From: an uncultured Clostridia bacterium
GTDB lineage: Bacteria; Bacillota; Clostridia; UMGS1810
Direction of reading: 5' to 3'
DNA length: 21,544 nt
Assembly: GCA_934463115.1 (NCBI GenBank)
Contig: CAKSIN010000034.1
Span: 1 to 21,544 of the forward strand
The position numbers were made by a program, and so were the translations under genes. Positions 1 through 6,345 of the stretch are shown one piece after another. The notes under the pieces are model-generated. The model made no database searches. It was given only the letters and a program-made list of their open reading frames with translations, and had not been told where the DNA came from. Within the stretch, counting starts at the first letter, position 1. Each line of letters opens with the position of its first letter.

Positions 1-83
1 TTGCTGTCTTTTTTTAGTCATAAAACTTTTTTACTTTTTTCTCAAAAAACTCTTGACTTTTTATAGCTGGTCTACGGATTTGA

Positions 84-117
84 TATCCGAAAATTCCCTT
101 TCCGCCGAGCAGACGTG
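84..117 (+). repeat. Remnant of the dispersed repeat found at 20856-21544
   Basis: Bases 86-107 match 21245-21266 exactly over 22 bases. After that, a 16-base block present in the full repeat is missing, and the match resumes with GAGCAG followed by ACGTG. The piece therefore looks like a deletion derivative of the long repeat at the other end of the window. It lies between the end of the membrane protein gene and the window edge. Confidence 0.7.
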
Positions 118-134
118 AGGCGGATGGGGAATTT
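91..134 (-). terminator. Probable intrinsic terminator of the membrane protein gene, made partly of repeat sequence
   Basis: The arm at 91-106 pairs with 119-134 over 16 positions, with one mismatch and one G-T wobble, leaving a 12-base loop. On the minus strand the hairpin starts six bases after the TGA stop at 140-142 and is followed by a short TTTT run. The T-tract is weak, so efficiency is uncertain. The left arm belongs to the repeat remnant at 84-117. Confidence 0.55.
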
Positions 135-139
135 GTCAT

Positions 140-700
140 TCACCGCCGCGAACCCGACGACGAATTTGTATTCTTTTTTGCATATATCAGCCTCGGCAAA
201 TATTTTTCGCTTATGCTGAATCCCGTTTTGCCAACCATATATCCGAATCCTGCGGAAAGCATGGGAAGAATACCGACAAACAGATTTATTGCCAGCGAAA
301 CCGCCCTGCCCTTTTGTGTGACAAATGCCATGAACGAAAGGTTGTACACATTAACAATCGGAACAGCAATGCCCCCTGCGGCAAATGCTGCAACAGCGAG
401 CGAAACACCGATTACGGCACTCGGAATCCCCCATGTAAATGCCGTGAAAACATTGAACGGCGGCATCGGCTGTTCACTGTGTCTGGCGGCAACTTTGTAT
501 GTGCGGTACGCTTTTGCGCCCTCGTGCCAATAGTGTGTGTACACCGATGACAAATACAAAAAAGCCGTTATTGTGCTCAAAATAACGCTGCCTGTGTTGC
601 TTTTTAACGCAAAAGACAATGCGGATGATATCATCAGAGTAACAATAATAAATGCCAGATGCTCCGCAAGAATATACATACTTTTTTTAAGATAATTCAT
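140..700 (-). CDS. Small four-helix membrane protein of unknown function
   Basis: I do not recognise the family. The 186-residue product has four hydrophobic segments, at about residues 8-30, 35-56, 84-112 and 132-155, and a Lys/Ser/Arg-rich tail, so it should be an integral membrane protein. The start is placed at the ATG at 700 because AAGGA lies about ten bases upstream; an in-frame TTG at 724 has no such site. The gene is transcribed alone, away from the metal-transport operon, from a promoter at 732-760. Two glycine- and alanine-rich helices (AVAAFAAGG and LSAGFGYMVG) suggest tight packing. No catalytic or transport signature is visible and no function is claimed. Confidence 0.75.
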   Translation of the reverse strand: MNYLKKSMYILAEHLAFIIVTLMISSALSFALKSNTGSVILSTITAFLYLSSVYTHYWHEGAKAYRTYKVAARHSEQPMPPFNVFTAFTWGIPSAVIGVSLAVAAFAAGGIAVPIVNVYNLSFMAFVTQKGRAVSLAINLFVGILPMLSAGFGYMVGKTGFSISEKYLPRLIYAKKNTNSSSGSRR

Positions 701-731
701 AATATCACATTCCTTTTTTATCAATACAACT

Positions 732-760
732 ATTATAGATTAATTTGCATAAAATTGCAA
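732..760 (-). promoter_or_regulatory. Promoter of the membrane protein gene with an overlapping inverted repeat
   Basis: Read on the minus strand, TTGCAA (755-760) is followed by a 17-base spacer and TATAAT (732-737). An inverted repeat TTGCA-N6-TGCAA at 745-760 covers the -35 box and part of the spacer, so it could be an operator. The -35 box lies only eight bases from that of the opposing promoter at 769-797, so the two are divergent and may share control. Confidence 0.6.
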
Positions 761-768
761 GCTTATTA

Positions 769-797
769 TTGACTTTTTTATAATTCAAGAATATAAT
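769..797 (+). promoter_or_regulatory. Promoter of the metal-transport operon
   Basis: TTGACT (769-774), a 17-base spacer and a perfect TATAAT (792-797) lie about 30 bases upstream of the start of the first gene of the operon. No further promoter or terminator is evident between here and 4414, so this one probably drives all five genes. I saw no clear Zur- or MntR-type box. Confidence 0.75.
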
Positions 798-825
798 TAG
801 AATATTACACAGGGGGGTGAGCGAA

Positions 826-1371
826 ATGTCATTGCGCGGTGCAGTGGGACATTTTAAAACAATAACTTCGCACAGACACGCAGTTATCAGAAACTGCTTC
901 AGAGCCGGAATCGGATTGCAGGGGCTTAAGCATGACCTTTCCAAATACACTCCTGCCGAATTTTCGTCCGGAGCGCGGTACTACACCGATGGCAAGCGTT
1001 CGCCGAACGAAGCGGAACGCGAGATTTACGGCTACAGCAAGGCATGGCTTCACCACAAAGGCAGAAACAAGCATCATTTTGAATATTGGACGGACTACAA
1101 TCCGAAAACAAAGGTGATTTCGCCCATAAAAATGCCTATGAAATATGTGATAGAGATGTTTTGCGACAGAGTTGCCGCAAGCAAAATATATCAGGGGAAA
1201 AATTACACCGATTCACATCCGCTGGAATATTTTCTTAAGTCAAAGAAAACACGCATGATTCACCCGGAAACATCCGAATATATTGAATTTCTTCTGCGTA
1301 TGCTTAAAGAAAAAGGCGAAAACGAAACATTCTCATATATAAAACGAAACAGGAATAATGATGATTATTGA
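826..1371 (+). CDS. DUF5662-like protein, first gene of the metal-transport operon
   Basis: This 181-residue soluble protein resembles the DUF5662 family as I know it. Family-type motifs are QGLKHDLSKYTPAEF near the N-terminus, then AWLHHKGRNKHHFEYW, then a segment with MPMKYVIEMFCDRVAASK. The function is not established. The density of His and Asp residues would suit metal or phosphate-ester chemistry, but that is inference. ATG at 826 is chosen because AGGGGGG (811-817) sits eight bases upstream; an in-frame GTG at 817 overlaps that site. The stop codon overlaps the ribosome binding site of the metal-binding lipoprotein nine bases on, so the genes are almost certainly co-transcribed. Confidence 0.75.
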   Translation: MSLRGAVGHFKTITSHRHAVIRNCFRAGIGLQGLKHDLSKYTPAEFSSGARYYTDGKRSPNEAEREIYGYSKAWLHHKGRNKHHFEYWTDYNPKTKVISPIKMPMKYVIEMFCDRVAASKIYQGKNYTDSHPLEYFLKSKKTRMIHPETSEYIEFLLRMLKEKGENETFSYIKRNRNNDDY

Positions 1372-1380
1372 GGAGCTTGT

Positions 1381-2316
1381 ATGAAAAGAATACTGACTCT
1401 TGCAATTTGCACACTAATGATAATATTTACACTTTGCTCATGCGGCGGCAACACGGCAGACAACGGAAAAATCAATGTGGTCTGCACGGTTTTTGCGCCG
1501 TATGATTTTGTCCGCCAAGTTGCCGGGGACAAGGTGAATTTGCGTATGCTCCTGCCTCCGGGGAGCGAGGCTCACGACTATGATCCGCGGCCGAATGACA
1601 TTACGGATATTCAAAAGGCAAATCTCTTTATTATGATAGGCGGCGAATCGGAAGAATGGGCAAGCCGCCTTACTGAAGAACATATCATATCCGAAACGAA
1701 TATTGTGCGCCTTATCGACCGCATAGATACGGTTGAGGAGGAACACACCGACGGAATGCAGGAAACGGGCGGCCATCACCACGAAGCCGAAACGGACGAA
1801 CATGTGTGGACTTCACCGGAGAATGCAATAACAATGGTGCAGACAATATGTGACGCACTGTGCAGAGCCGATTCCGAAAATTCGGCAGTCTACAGGGCAA
1901 ATACCAAAGATTATATTGCTGAGCTTGAAAAACTCGGCTCCGACATGAAACAGATTTCCGAAAATTCAAAACACAAGGAGATAATCGTTGCAGACCGCTT
2001 TCCGTTCAGATACCTTGCCGACTTTATGGGAATCAAATACTTTGCGGCGTTCCCGGGGTGCGCTGCGCAAACCGAGCCTGCGCCGTCTACGGTGGCATTT
2101 TTGATTGATAAAACACGAAACGATAATATTCCGGTTGTTTTCGGAGTTGACTATTCAAGGCACAAAATTGCCGATGCCGTGTGCGATGAAACAGGCGCAA
2201 ATGTACGCACTCTGTATTCATGCCACAATGTATCAAAAAAGCAGTTTGACAGCGGCGAAACATATATTGGACTTATGCGGCATAACGAAAAGGTGCTTAG
2301 GGAGGCTTTGAACTGA
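1381..2316 (+). CDS. znuA: Zinc/manganese-type ABC transporter substrate-binding lipoprotein (ZnuA/AdcA family)
   Basis: The protein captures a divalent metal, most likely zinc, outside the membrane and hands it to the permease encoded downstream. The 311-residue sequence has a lipoprotein signal ending in LCSC (lipidated Cys21). A ZnuA-type first ligand is H65 in SEAHDYDP. A His/Glu-rich loop at about 121-141 ends in DEHVW (H141), typical of zinc rather than manganese binders. The third histidine position of classical ZnuA is replaced by VADRFPFRYL (203-212), a substitution I associate with a Gram-positive branch of the family. SCHN (H282) lies near the C-terminus. GAGGAG at 1370-1375 is the ribosome binding site. 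Zinc is favoured over manganese but not proved. Confidence 0.88.
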   Translation: MKRILTLAICTLMIIFTLCSCGGNTADNGKINVVCTVFAPYDFVRQVAGDKVNLRMLLPPGSEAHDYDPRPNDITDIQKANLFIMIGGESEEWASRLTEEHIISETNIVRLIDRIDTVEEEHTDGMQETGGHHHEAETDEHVWTSPENAITMVQTICDALCRADSENSAVYRANTKDYIAELEKLGSDMKQISENSKHKEIIVADRFPFRYLADFMGIKYFAAFPGCAAQTEPAPSTVAFLIDKTRNDNIPVVFGVDYSRHKIADAVCDETGANVRTLYSCHNVSKKQFDSGETYIGLMRHNEKVLREALN

Positions 2317-2317
2317 C

Positions 2318-3016
2318 ATGAATGCGGTTAAATGTGACAATATAACCCTGGGTTATGAGGGAAAAAATATAATAACCGATTTAAGCTTTTCCGTCTCGCG
2401 CGGAAGCTATCTGTGCATTGTGGGAGAAAACGGCTCCGGAAAAAGCACGCTTATGAAAGGCCTGCTCGGTCTGATTAAACCGTACAGCGGCACAATCGAA
2501 ATATCAGATGCAAAGATAGGCTATCTGCCGCAGCAAACGCTTGTTCAGCGCGATTTTCCTGCGTCGGTTTTCGAAATAATACTGTCGGGACGGATAAACT
2601 CTCACCCGCTGTTTCCGCTGTACACAAACCGCGACAAAAAAGCTGCCGTCAATGCGGCAAAAAGAATGAAAATCTCGGATATTCTGAAATCGCCGTACTG
2701 CACACTCTCCGGCGGTCAGAAGCAGCGCGTTCTGCTTGCGAGGGCACTGTGCGCGGCAGGTAATCTGCTTATTCTGGATGAACCGGTCGCCGGGCTCGAT
2801 CCGCTGATAACGGGCGAAATGTATTCGCTTATATCCGAGCTGAACCGCAAAGACAAAATGACAATTATAATGGTCTCTCACGATATTGCCGCCGCGCTGA
2901 ATTACGCGACTCATATACTTCATATAGGAACCGACTCATACTTTTTCGGAACTGCGGAGCAGTACAGGAAAACCGATTCGGCAAAAAACTTTCTGGGCGG
3001 TGATAATCATGAATAG
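2318..3016 (+). CDS. znuC: Metal ABC transporter ATP-binding protein (ZnuC family)
   Basis: This cytoplasmic ATPase powers import by the neighbouring permease. All nucleotide-binding motifs are intact in the 232 residues: Walker A GENGSGKST (36-44), Q-loop in YLPQQ (about 69-73), signature LSGGQ (130-134), Walker B LLILDEP (150-156) and the switch histidine in VSHD (H188). Length is normal for the family. The start codon follows the previous stop by one base, with AGGGAGG at 2299-2305 inside the end of the upstream gene. Its own 3' end overlaps the permease start by eight bases, which indicates translational coupling. Confidence 0.93.
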   Translation: MNAVKCDNITLGYEGKNIITDLSFSVSRGSYLCIVGENGSGKSTLMKGLLGLIKPYSGTIEISDAKIGYLPQQTLVQRDFPASVFEIILSGRINSHPLFPLYTNRDKKAAVNAAKRMKISDILKSPYCTLSGGQKQRVLLARALCAAGNLLILDEPVAGLDPLITGEMYSLISELNRKDKMTIIMVSHDIAAALNYATHILHIGTDSYFFGTAEQYRKTDSAKNFLGGDNHE

Positions 3017-3815
3017 TATTTTGTCGGCATTTTCATATTCATTTATAACACGGGCGCTGGTTGTGGGCACGCTTGTTTCACTGTGTGCGTCGCTTTTGGG
3101 AGTCAGCCTTGTTCTTAAACGCTGCTCAATGATCGGCGACGGTCTTTCGCATGTAGGATTCGGCGCAATTGCCGTTGCGGCGGCGTTGGGATTGTCACCG
3201 CTTAAAGTAACCATACCGATAGTTGTGGTATCGGCATTTGTACTGCTTAAACTCAGCGGAAACGCAAAGGTCAAGGGTGACGCTGCGATAGGTGTGATTT
3301 CCACCGGTGCGCTGGCATTCGGTGTAATGGTTGTGTCGCTCGGCGGAGTGAACAGCGATCTGAGCAGTTATCTTTTCGGCAGTATTCTCGCCATAAACAG
3401 AGAAGAAGCATATGTCAGCATTGTATTGTCGGCAATTGTGCTTGCAATATTCTGCGTTTTGTACAATGCCGTCTTTGCCGTAACATTCGACGAAAACTTT
3501 TCGCGCGCCGTCGGAGTGAAATCCGATTTGTTCGACATGCTCATTGCCGTCCTCACAGCAATAACAATAGTCCTCGGCATGCGCATGATGGGCGCACTGC
3601 TTATTTCGGCGCTGATTATTCTGCCGCCGCTGTCTGCAATGCGTGTTTTCAAAAGTTTCCGCTCCGTGACAATTGCATCAGCGGTTATATCGGCTGTATG
3701 CTTTTCGGCGGGAATTATGCTCTCGTACATGTTCGACATGCCTGCCGGTGCAACGGTTGTAATAGTTAATATTCTGATTTTTGCCGCATTTTCGGCAATC
3801 GGATACAAAAAATAA
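3009..3815 (+). CDS. znuB: Metal ABC transporter permease (ZnuB family, ABC-3)
   Basis: This is the membrane channel of the uptake system. The 268-residue protein has about eight to nine hydrophobic segments and ABC-3 family signatures, including SLLGVSLVLKRCSMIGDGLSH near the N-terminus and GALLISALIILPPLSAMR in the second half. ATG at 3009 is preferred over an in-frame GTG at 3000, because GGCGGTGAT (2996-3004) resembles the full anti-Shine-Dalgarno complement and has correct spacing only for the ATG. The gene overlaps the ATPase gene by eight bases. Together, the three genes form a complete import system. Confidence 0.92.
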   Translation: MNSILSAFSYSFITRALVVGTLVSLCASLLGVSLVLKRCSMIGDGLSHVGFGAIAVAAALGLSPLKVTIPIVVVSAFVLLKLSGNAKVKGDAAIGVISTGALAFGVMVVSLGGVNSDLSSYLFGSILAINREEAYVSIVLSAIVLAIFCVLYNAVFAVTFDENFSRAVGVKSDLFDMLIAVLTAITIVLGMRMMGALLISALIILPPLSAMRVFKSFRSVTIASAVISAVCFSAGIMLSYMFDMPAGATVVIVNILIFAAFSAIGYKK

Positions 3816-3829
3816 AAGGGGTTGTAAAA

Positions 3830-4414
3830 ATGTCTTTTACAGAACTTTTACTCATAGCATTCGGGCTTTCGATGGACGCATTCGCAGTGTCGATATGCAA
3901 AGGCCTGTCGGTGCGCCGTGTTCGCCCGAAGCATTATCTCGCTGTTGGGTTATATTTTGGCGGATTCCAGGCACTTATGCCGTTTTTGGGTTATATTCTC
4001 GGCTACAAATTCACGTTTATAATATCACGTTTTGACTATATTGTTGCATTTGTTCTGCTTGCAATCATCGGGATAAATATGATAAAAGAATCCCGCAGCT
4101 ATGATAATGATGAAGATGAGGAAACAAGCGATTTTTCACCGAAAGCAATGCTTCCGCTTGCTGTGGCAACAAGCATAGACGCACTCGCCGTGGGAATAAC
4201 ATTTGCCGCATTGGGATGCGGATTTTCCGGAGGCGGAACACACAACATCTTCTTTAATATCACAACTACGGGAATTACGACATTTATCATTTCTGCCGTG
4301 GGAATAAAAATCGGCAATATATTCGGAACGCGCTACAAGTCACGCGCCGAACTTGTGGGCGGTGTTGTACTCATTTGCATAGGACTCAAAATATTTGTAG
4401 AGCATTTTATCTGA
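3830..4414 (+). CDS. mntP: Manganese efflux pump MntP
   Basis: MntP exports Mn(II) across the cytoplasmic membrane to prevent manganese toxicity. The 194-residue protein shows the internally duplicated architecture of the family: two halves of three helices, each with a conserved Asp in its first helix (D16 in GLSMDAFAVS and D117 in ATSIDALAVG), joined by an acidic loop (YDNDEDEETSD, about 91-101). The family length is matched. It follows the permease by 14 bases with an AAGGGG site and is last in the operon. There is no space for a yybP-ykoY riboswitch, which often precedes such genes, so control is presumably at the operon promoter. Pairing export of one metal with uptake of another suggests balancing of the Zn/Mn ratio (inference). 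Confidence 0.93.
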   Translation: MSFTELLLIAFGLSMDAFAVSICKGLSVRRVRPKHYLAVGLYFGGFQALMPFLGYILGYKFTFIISRFDYIVAFVLLAIIGINMIKESRSYDNDEDEETSDFSPKAMLPLAVATSIDALAVGITFAALGCGFSGGGTHNIFFNITTTGITTFIISAVGIKIGNIFGTRYKSRAELVGGVVLICIGLKIFVEHFI

Positions 4415-4416
4415 TT

Positions 4417-5259
4417 TTAAAACTCGGTGTTTACGGTAAATGTTCTGCCGTCCGATTTCAGCGTTACACAGCCGTGAACATCGGTTCTGAGTGCATAAGC
4501 GCCCACCGATTCAAGAGCCTTTTCAACACTTTCGGACGTACCCATACCGTCTGACGGAATCACGGCATAAGACGGCGAAATTTTCTGCAAAAATGCCGAC
4601 GACGATGCCGGTGTTCTTCCACTGTCCGGCACAATCATGACGCCCGATTCCATGTAATCGCCGAGCGATTCTATCATATCGTTTTCATTTTGGCTGCTGT
4701 TGTCTCCCACTGCGATAATCTGCGTGTCGGCATATATAATCATTACCGAAAGTCCACCGCCTTTTTGTTCATCTATCGGCGAAACAACGGTTATTCCCAA
4801 ATTATCATCGTCAAATATTTTATCTCCGCCGGACACATTGTTCACGGTGCAGCCGCCTCTGCTTGCAGCGCGCGTTATTTCGGAATACATTTTGCCGCCC
4901 GACGCAAATCGCGGCAAATAAATATTGTTTACTTTAATATCCTGCATAAGTTTCACCGCACTGCCTGCATGCCTTTCATCCGCAGATGATATAAGCAGAT
5001 AATCCACTTTGTCAATGCCGCTCTCGCGCAGTGTTCTGTACAGTTTGGAATATCCCGATGCCGCTCCGCAGTCGAGCAGCATGCATTTGCCGTCCGGCAG
5101 TTCGTAAATGCTCATTTTTCCGTTTTCATCGCCATATATGCGCGCAGTCAGATTCGGTGTGTCCTTTTTGTCCGATATCGGACGAACATCATCTTTTCCG
5201 CATGCGCAAAGCATGACTGCGCAAAACAAAACAATTAACCGCAAAATCCTCTTTTTCAT
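4417..5259 (-). CDS. Lipoprotein with a degenerate metallo-beta-lactamase (ComEC C-terminal-like) domain
   Basis: The layout follows the secreted metallo-beta-lactamase domain of ComEC-like proteins. In order: a lipoprotein signal with LCAC (Cys20), a strand with DGKCMLLDCG (56-65), VDYLLISSADERHAGS (85-100), AVGDNSSQNE (183-192), IVPDSGRTPASSSAFL (209-224), and a terminal LRTDVHGCVTL (257-267). The family motifs expected at the third and fifth positions are SHxDxDH and PHHGS. Here the first reads SSADERH, keeping one Asp and the last His, and the second reads PDSGR. Most zinc ligands are therefore gone, and a binding or scaffold role is more likely than hydrolysis (inference). ATG 5259 is chosen because GGTGGA lies seven bases upstream. 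The gene converges on mntP with two bases between stop codons. Confidence 0.72.
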   Translation of the reverse strand: MKKRILRLIVLFCAVMLCACGKDDVRPISDKKDTPNLTARIYGDENGKMSIYELPDGKCMLLDCGAASGYSKLYRTLRESGIDKVDYLLISSADERHAGSAVKLMQDIKVNNIYLPRFASGGKMYSEITRAASRGGCTVNNVSGGDKIFDDDNLGITVVSPIDEQKGGGLSVMIIYADTQIIAVGDNSSQNENDMIESLGDYMESGVMIVPDSGRTPASSSAFLQKISPSYAVIPSDGMGTSESVEKALESVGAYALRTDVHGCVTLKSDGRTFTVNTEF

Positions 5260-5284
5260 ATGTAAATCCACCGTTTTTTATTTA

Positions 5285-5317
5285 TTGTATCATACAACAA
5301 GCGCAAAATTTGTCGAA
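5285..5317 (-). promoter_or_regulatory. Putative promoter of the degenerate lactamase-like lipoprotein, with a dyad over the -10 box
   Basis: On the minus strand, TTCGAC (5312-5317), a 17-base spacer and TATGAT (5289-5294) precede the gene. A perfect 13-base dyad TTGTAT-C-ATACAA (5285-5297) covers the -10 box and could bind a repressor. The -35 match is only moderate. Confidence 0.45.
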
Positions 5318-5344
5318 CTGTGTCTGATGATAAATAAAAAGCAA

Positions 5345-5359
5345 TCCGTATTATACGGA
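5345..5359. other. 15-bp interrupted palindrome in a non-coding stretch
   Basis: TCCGTAT-T-ATACGGA is a perfect dyad of seven-base arms. It lies in the 273-base gap between the lipoprotein gene (starting at 5259) and the antitoxin stop (5533), on no recognised gene. Apart from this palindrome, the promoter at 5285-5317 and the terminator at 5415-5447, I see nothing in this gap. Whether it is a DNA-binding site or a small hairpin is unknown. Confidence 0.35.
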
Positions 5360-5414
5360 CGGGGATGAAAAGTGTCGAAATAACGTTGTCTGTTATGAAT
5401 TTACCTTTTGCAAC

Positions 5415-5447
5415 AAAAAGGTGCGCTCCGCATCATGGGAACGCACC
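5415..5447 (-). terminator. Intrinsic terminator of the toxin-antitoxin operon
   Basis: GGTGCG (5420-5425) pairs with CGCACC (5442-5447). One mismatch follows, then TCC pairs with GGA on an eight-base loop. On the minus strand this is followed by TTTTTGTT. It lies about 85 bases past the antitoxin stop. Confidence 0.7.
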
Positions 5448-5532
5448 GAAAAAGTGTAATCTCCCATTGCTTCCACACAATCCGTCCACCACGGTACGAA
5501 AAAGTAGAGAAAACACCTTTTACCAAAGTATT

Positions 5533-5817
5533 TTATCTTAATACTATATGCATTTCCTTACCAAGCGAATGAGCTATCTTAATCAAAAAATCCAGCGACG
5601 GATTATATGTTCCGCTCTCAAGTCGGGATATATTTGATTTTTGAGTTCCAACCCTCAATGCCAATTCCTCTTGCGTTATATTCTGCTTATCACGTTCCTC
5701 GATAATTTGTGATATAACATCATATCTCGGTTTCAGTTTTTCATATTCACTTTTGAATTCAGCATCTTTCATAAGCAAATCCTTTATTTCTGAAAATTTT
5801 ACACCGGCTTTGCTCAT
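5533..5817 (-). CDS. Xre-family helix-turn-helix antitoxin (HigA-type)
   Basis: The 94-residue protein carries one Xre/Cro DNA-binding domain at about residues 35-87. Its recognition region contains TQEELALRVGTQKSNISRLE, followed by the typical NPSLDFLIKIAHSLG. The N-terminal 35 residues are charged and helical and could be the toxin-neutralising part. It should bind the toxin and repress the shared promoter. Its ATG overlaps the toxin stop codon (ATGA), so translation is coupled. The order toxin first, antitoxin second is typical of HigBA-like systems. The 18-bp palindrome at 6219-6236 is its likely binding site. Confidence 0.87.
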   Translation of the reverse strand: MSKAGVKFSEIKDLLMKDAEFKSEYEKLKPRYDVISQIIEERDKQNITQEELALRVGTQKSNISRLESGTYNPSLDFLIKIAHSLGKEMHIVLR

Positions 5818-6176
5818 TCATCACACCTTCTTTCATAGTCCTCTTTATACCTTAATGCCTTATCAAGTTCGGATTTTGGAGCCTTTGCAGTCTTTTTTGT
5901 ATATCCGTGAAGAAGTACAAAAGTGCTGTCTTTGAAAGTAAAATAAAAAATACGGCTTATATCGCTCGAAAATTTTATTCGCAGTTCAAACAAATTTTTA
6001 TATTTTTCTCCCTTAATCGGTTTGGTATAAGGCTCACGCAAATTTGTTCCGTGCTTCTCCAAAAGTTCAATTTCCGAAAATGTCTTTGCACGCATTTTTG
6101 CATTCAAAGTCAACAGATACTCTAAAACAGGAATTTTTCCGTTTTCTTTTTTATAGTATTCAACTTGCCACTTCAT
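5814..6176 (-). CDS. RelE/HigB-type toxin (phage-derived Gp49-like family)
   Basis: Proteins of this family are small ribosome-associated ribonucleases that cleave mRNA and halt growth. The 120-residue protein matches the Gp49-like/HigB pattern: an N-terminal strand followed by helices with IELLEKHG, the core ELRIKFSSDISRIFYF (64-79) with basic residues R66 and R75, and the C-terminal LLHGYTKKTAKAPKSEL (88-104). Length is normal. GGCGGTG lies just upstream of the ATG. It is first in a two-gene operon with the antitoxin. The gene is intact, so the system is probably functional, although target specificity cannot be read from sequence. Confidence 0.87.
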   Translation of the reverse strand: MKWQVEYYKKENGKIPVLEYLLTLNAKMRAKTFSEIELLEKHGTNLREPYTKPIKGEKYKNLFELRIKFSSDISRIFYFTFKDSTFVLLHGYTKKTAKAPKSELDKALRYKEDYERRCDE

Positions 6177-6216
6177 TATACACCGCCATAATCAATATAT
6201 GATTTTGTATGTTAAT

Positions 6217-6245
6217 ATGTTATCATATATGATAACTTTTGTCAA
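6217..6245 (-). promoter_or_regulatory. Toxin-antitoxin promoter containing a perfect 18-bp operator palindrome
   Basis: On the minus strand, TTGACA (6240-6245), a 17-base spacer and TAACAT (6217-6222) precede the toxin gene by about 40 bases. GTTATCATATATGATAAC (6219-6236) is a perfect palindrome that fills most of the spacer and runs into the -10 box. A dimeric Xre antitoxin bound there would block polymerase directly, giving the usual autorepression. Confidence 0.8.
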
Positions 6246-6266
6246 GAGCTTTGATAAGACTTTGTT

Positions 6267-6287
6267 ATAATGACGAAAAAATTTTAA
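6267..6287 (+). repeat. Left copy of a 21-bp direct repeat flanking the giant surface protein gene
   Basis: This segment, which contains ATAATGACGAAAAAA, matches 12510-12530 at 20 of 21 positions in the same orientation. It lies between the toxin promoter and the terminator of the giant gene. It could be a target-site or recombination scar, or chance similarity in A-rich DNA. Confidence 0.4.
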
Positions 6288-6329
6288 AAAAAATTAAGGG
6301 CTTACCGCCGGCAAAACGGCAATGCCCTT
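6286..6329 (-). terminator. Intrinsic terminator of the giant surface protein gene
   Basis: AAGGGC (6296-6301) pairs with GCCCTT (6324-6329), and an inner GCCG/CGGC stem sits on a GCAAAA loop. On the minus strand, eight uninterrupted T residues follow two A residues. It starts 17 bases after the TAA stop at 6346-6348. Confidence 0.85.
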
Positions 6330-6345
6330 GAATTTTATAACATGA

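Noticed and set aside
3000..3009. GTG start for the metal permease
   Set aside because: The GTG lies inside the GGCGGTGAT ribosome site; the ATG at 3009 has correct spacing.
3810..3830. yybP-ykoY manganese riboswitch ahead of mntP
   Set aside because: Only 14 bases separate permease and mntP, with no room for the structure.
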